The notes under the pieces are model-generated. The model was not told where the DNA came from and searched no databases. It saw only the letters and a program-made list of their open reading frames with translations. Of a DNA stretch of 64,000 bases, positions 61,763 to 64,000 are shown piece after piece (position 1 is the stretch's first letter; each line of letters starts with the position of its first letter). The position numbers were made by a program, and so were the translations under genes. The stretch spans positions 1 through 64,000 of the forward strand of contig JANQHE010000057.1 in assembly GCA_028282785.1 (NCBI GenBank). The letters are read 5' to 3'. The stretch comes from Bacteroidales bacterium. GTDB lineage: Bacteria > Bacteroidota > Bacteroidia > Bacteroidales > UBA12077.

Positions 61763-62149
61763 TTTATACTTTTCAATAACTCTAAGAATAAAATACCCTA
61801 AAGCGCTTCCAATCATATAATAAGGAAAGTCATTCCAAGTAAAAGAATTTCCTATAATTGTTTGTCCAATAAAATTAGATCTTATAATTTCCAGAAATTC
61901 GTTATTAAGTAACTGAACAAATTCCAATATACAGGTTATGATAAACACCAACAAAACAATTCCTAATGGCTTTGATTTAGGTAATAAAATAAAAAATATC
62001 AGGCACCAAAATATTTCGTAAAACACTCCTCCGAGTTTATTATTAATCCATTCATGACCTGTTCCTGAATATATTTTTGAATAAAATCCAATCGGAACAA
62101 GAACAATCAGCACTAATGTTGCAATTAAAATATGTTTATGAATTTTCAC
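61742..62149 (-). CDS. DUF2809 membrane protein (VanZ-like)
   Basis: The 135-residue protein has four predicted membrane helices (about 6-25, 42-60, 65-84, 108-125). It matches DUF2809 in GGVFYEIFWCLIFFI, CILEFVQLLNNEFLEIIRSNFIGQTIIGNSFTWNDFPYYMIGSALGY. Function is unknown. Its end overlaps the receiver-PP2C gene's end by 21 bases tail to tail. Confidence 0.82.
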   Translation of the reverse strand: MKIHKHILIATLVLIVLVPIGFYSKIYSGTGHEWINNKLGGVFYEIFWCLIFFILLPKSKPLGIVLLVFIITCILEFVQLLNNEFLEIIRSNFIGQTIIGNSFTWNDFPYYMIGSALGYFILRVIEKYKLQPIDE

Positions 62150-62324
62150 AAAACTTATTATTTAGAAAATAAATCTGTAAACATTAAAATTACAACAATT
62201 AACAAGAAAAAATAAGTGCTTTAAAAGCAACAAACTATTTATTATTTCTTTATTAGATAATTAATTCATAAATGTTATGAATTAACCAGGTTAAATTTAA
62301 CAGTTATTTATACAGTAAAGTCTT

Positions 62325-62332
62325 TACATTTG
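62325..62332 (+). promoter_or_regulatory. Possible -7 promoter box (TACATTTG) for the T9SS cargo gene
   Basis: TACATTTG matches TAnnTTTG and ends 66 bases before the ATG, implying a leader of about 60 bases. No TTG is present at the -33 distance. Confidence 0.4.
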
Positions 62333-62398
62333 ATTTTCTTTTTTGTAACTTGAATTTATCTATCTTACGGATTTATTAGCCATTAAACAATTCGTCTT

Positions 62399-63424
62399 AT
62401 GAAAAAATTAATATTTACTTCGGTTTTGATTGGATGCATAGGCTTCACATCACAGGCTCAATTTTTAATGAAGAGCAATACGCACATTCTTCGTTCGGGA
62501 GATGAACACTATTTTAACATTACGAATAATGTTGATCCGGGAGTAAAAGGACCTTCCGTTGTATGGGATTTCAGAGATTTGGAAACCAAATCAACACTAA
62601 CAAGCTATATGTATAGTGCATTTACCACTGAAAAAACAGCAGAAATTCCGGAAGCAAATACCGTACTGGAGGAATTTGGAACCAGGTTCTTTTTTAAGGC
62701 ATCGGACGGAATAATAGAACAATACGGTACGGTTACAAAAAATAACACTTTTACAAAATATGATAAACCATTTGTTAAGATGGTATTTCCATTTAACTAT
62801 GGAGATTCTTACGCTGGCGATTTTTCCGGAACTGTATACGGCAAAAATAATTTTGAAGCTCAATTTACGGGCAACTATTTACTCGAAGCAGATGCTTATG
62901 GAACAATAATTTTACCGGGAAATATTACGTACGATAATGTATTCAGAATAAAAACGGTAAAAGAACAATGTTATGATAAACAAAATTCGTGTAATTGCTC
63001 AAGTATCTCATATAAGTGGTACTCGGAAGATATTCGTTATCCTTTACTTACGATCATCCAGAATCAAAATTCAAAAGGGATAAAAACCATCAGAACAGCA
63101 TATTATTCAAAAGCCGTAAATAAAACATATAGTGATCTGTCAACAAAATTGGTAGCACAGAATATTGAAGCAAACATTTATCCAAATCCATTCATGGGTG
63201 AATTTATGCTTGATTATACAATCGCTGCTGATACGGATGTTAAAATTGAAATTTATGATAACTCCGGAAGGAAAGTAAATTCAATACAGAAACTAAATTT
63301 GAAAGCTGGATACTACACTGAAATAATTCGAAGTGATGATGTTGGAAATCAGTTAGGAATGTTCCATATAAGGATTATCGCAGGTGAAGAAGTAGTTTCG
63401 AAAACTGTAATTAGAGGAGAATAA
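62399..63424 (+). CDS. Secreted protein with T9SS type A sorting domain
   Basis: The 341-residue protein has a signal peptide (about 1-20, ending TSQAQ). The beta-rich body is of unknown type (about 25-245, GVKGPSVVWDFRDLETKS, CYDKQNSCNCSSISYKWYSED). It ends in a type A T9SS sorting domain (about 258-341, ANIYPNPFMGEFMLDYTIAADTDVKIEIYDNSGRKV, GMFHIRIIAGEEVVSKTVIRGE). The sorting domain sends it across the outer membrane and to the cell surface. The function of the body is not known to me. Confidence 0.9.
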   Translation: MKKLIFTSVLIGCIGFTSQAQFLMKSNTHILRSGDEHYFNITNNVDPGVKGPSVVWDFRDLETKSTLTSYMYSAFTTEKTAEIPEANTVLEEFGTRFFFKASDGIIEQYGTVTKNNTFTKYDKPFVKMVFPFNYGDSYAGDFSGTVYGKNNFEAQFTGNYLLEADAYGTIILPGNITYDNVFRIKTVKEQCYDKQNSCNCSSISYKWYSEDIRYPLLTIIQNQNSKGIKTIRTAYYSKAVNKTYSDLSTKLVAQNIEANIYPNPFMGEFMLDYTIAADTDVKIEIYDNSGRKVNSIQKLNLKAGYYTEIIRSDDVGNQLGMFHIRIIAGEEVVSKTVIRGE

Positions 63425-63469
63425 TTTTTACAATATCGTTTTATTTGTGGGAATGTTTTAAATATAAAA

Positions 63470-64000
63470 TTAATCCACAATATTATTAGAATAGTCGAAT
63501 AACAAATGATATATTGAAAGTCTTTCGTTCTGATTGTAGTTTTTTAGATGTGAAGATAAATAACTTCCTTCAAAAGACTTATTTATTAATTCCCTAGAAA
63601 GATACTGTTTTGTATTAATCATACTATTGGTTTCTAACCTGGAATTTATATCCATTGATACATTTTCATGTGTAATTTTAGGATTTTCAAGAAATGCCAG
63701 CATTCCTTCGATTGGCAAACGGGTTTGTTTATAATTTCTACTACAGAATTTTTGAATATCATCAATGTACTTATTACAGTCAGATAATTGGTTAATTCTT
63801 TTACATTCAACAGCCAGGTATATGTGCTCATCATTATCCTTCCAAATATCTTGTAATCCTAACTTGTTAATATAAATATCAATTTTATCAGATCCTTCAA
63901 TCCCATCTGAATCTTCATATCTTTTTATAGTTTCATAGCTGAAATTTATTTGCTCGAGGGCTGAAAGGTTATTTTGTATAATGCTTTTGTTTTTGATAAG
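63470..64000 (-). CDS. PD-(D/E)XK nuclease-like protein, C-terminal 176 residues (runs off the window)
   Basis: The minus-strand frame is open from base 64000 to a TAA at 63470, so the gene enters from outside the window. The visible part reads DGIEGSDKIDIYINKLGLQD, then EHIYLAVECKRIN: an acidic strand followed by ExK at the end of a beta strand, which is the D...ExK site of restriction-like nucleases. The rest (ICSRNYKQTRLPIEGMLAFL, SYLSSHLKNYNQNERLSIYHLLFDYSN) is unfamiliar. A start at TTG 63716-63718 would cut off the motif and is not favoured. A defence or repair role is possible. Confidence 0.5.
   Translation of the reverse strand, partial: LIKNKSIIQNNLSALEQINFSYETIKRYEDSDGIEGSDKIDIYINKLGLQDIWKDNDEHIYLAVECKRINQLSDCNKYIDDIQKFCSRNYKQTRLPIEGMLAFLENPKITHENVSMDINSRLETNSMINTKQYLSRELINKSFEGSYLSSHLKNYNQNERLSIYHLLFDYSNNIVD

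Noticed and set aside
63646-63834. 62-codon minus-strand frame near the right edge
   Set aside because: It is out of frame with the longer reading frame that runs unbroken from base 64000 and carries nuclease motifs.
1-64000. CRISPR array, tRNA, rRNA, transposase or phage integrase genes
   Set aside because: I looked for evenly spaced repeats, tRNA cloverleaf patterns, conserved rRNA segments and DDE or tyrosine recombinase motifs and found none that I could support.

Overview
The window is chromosomal DNA of an AT-rich member of the Bacteroidota, most likely a free-living or marine Bacteroidales/Marinilabiliales relative. The signs are TonB-dependent receptors with carboxypeptidase-regulatory N-terminal domains, DUF4876/DUF6850/DUF5723 envelope proteins, a type IX secretion (T9SS) C-terminal sorting domain, LytTR and NtrC-type regulators, MacB/FtsX-like permeases, and promoters of the Bacteroidota form TAnnTTTG. 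I saw no rRNA or tRNA gene and no CRISPR array.

Region 1 (1-14.3 kb, minus strand): a six-gene envelope operon. It begins with a lipoprotein of the gingipain/caspase-like (C25) peptidase type with C-terminal HEAT-like repeats, followed by an M16 metallopeptidase, a TonB-dependent receptor, a DUF4876 lipoprotein, a DUF6850 outer-membrane barrel, and a second C25-like lipoprotein cut by the window edge. It looks like a peptide or protein capture and processing unit. Behind its promoter lie three copies of a GTTTTTCCGT motif and a histidine kinase/NarL-type regulator pair that may control it. Region 2 (14.3-22.1 kb): an NtrC-type regulator and NtrY-like kinase, divergent from two tandem FtsX-like permeases, with two strong tandem palindromes between them. 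Region 3 (22.4-26.3 kb): an S9 prolyl-oligopeptidase between a dead fragment and an intact copy of a lipoprotein gene with a papain/NlpC-like domain.

Region 4 (26.4-35 kb) is accessory. It holds an ABC-type ATPase with a PD-(D/E)XK-like partner (candidate two-gene defence system), an XRE regulator, a stand-alone HsdR N-terminal nuclease domain, a four-gene operon joining a membrane-anchored pentapeptide-repeat protein to an SsuABC-like importer, and a truncated rhuM gene. Three long imperfect inverted repeats of related sequence (attC-like in form) lie between these units. Region 5 (35-53.8 kb) is mostly ordinary: DUF5723 and lipoprotein envelope genes, DUF427, an MBL hydrolase, Crp/Fnr and LytTR regulators, an outer-membrane receptor, an NmrA-like oxidoreductase, a DUF255 thioredoxin protein, a KefC/KefF-like K+/H+ antiporter pair, flavodoxin-fold oxidoreductase, DinB, LysR, EamA, TfoX-N and AI-2E family genes.

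Region 6 (53.8-57.5 kb) is a second accessory patch. A two-gene HicBA-like toxin-antitoxin candidate, whose upstream gene carries a large unknown N-terminal domain, is flanked by 155-180 bp direct repeats. A set of very small genes follows (zinc ribbon, two GIY-YIG-like proteins, one single-span membrane peptide) embedded in hairpin-rich noncoding DNA. Region 7 (57.7-64 kb): cupin, ATC-hydrolase-like, pirin, a Fe-S/CDGSH protein, a receiver-PP2C phosphatase, DUF2809, a T9SS cargo protein and, at the right edge, a partial nuclease-like gene.
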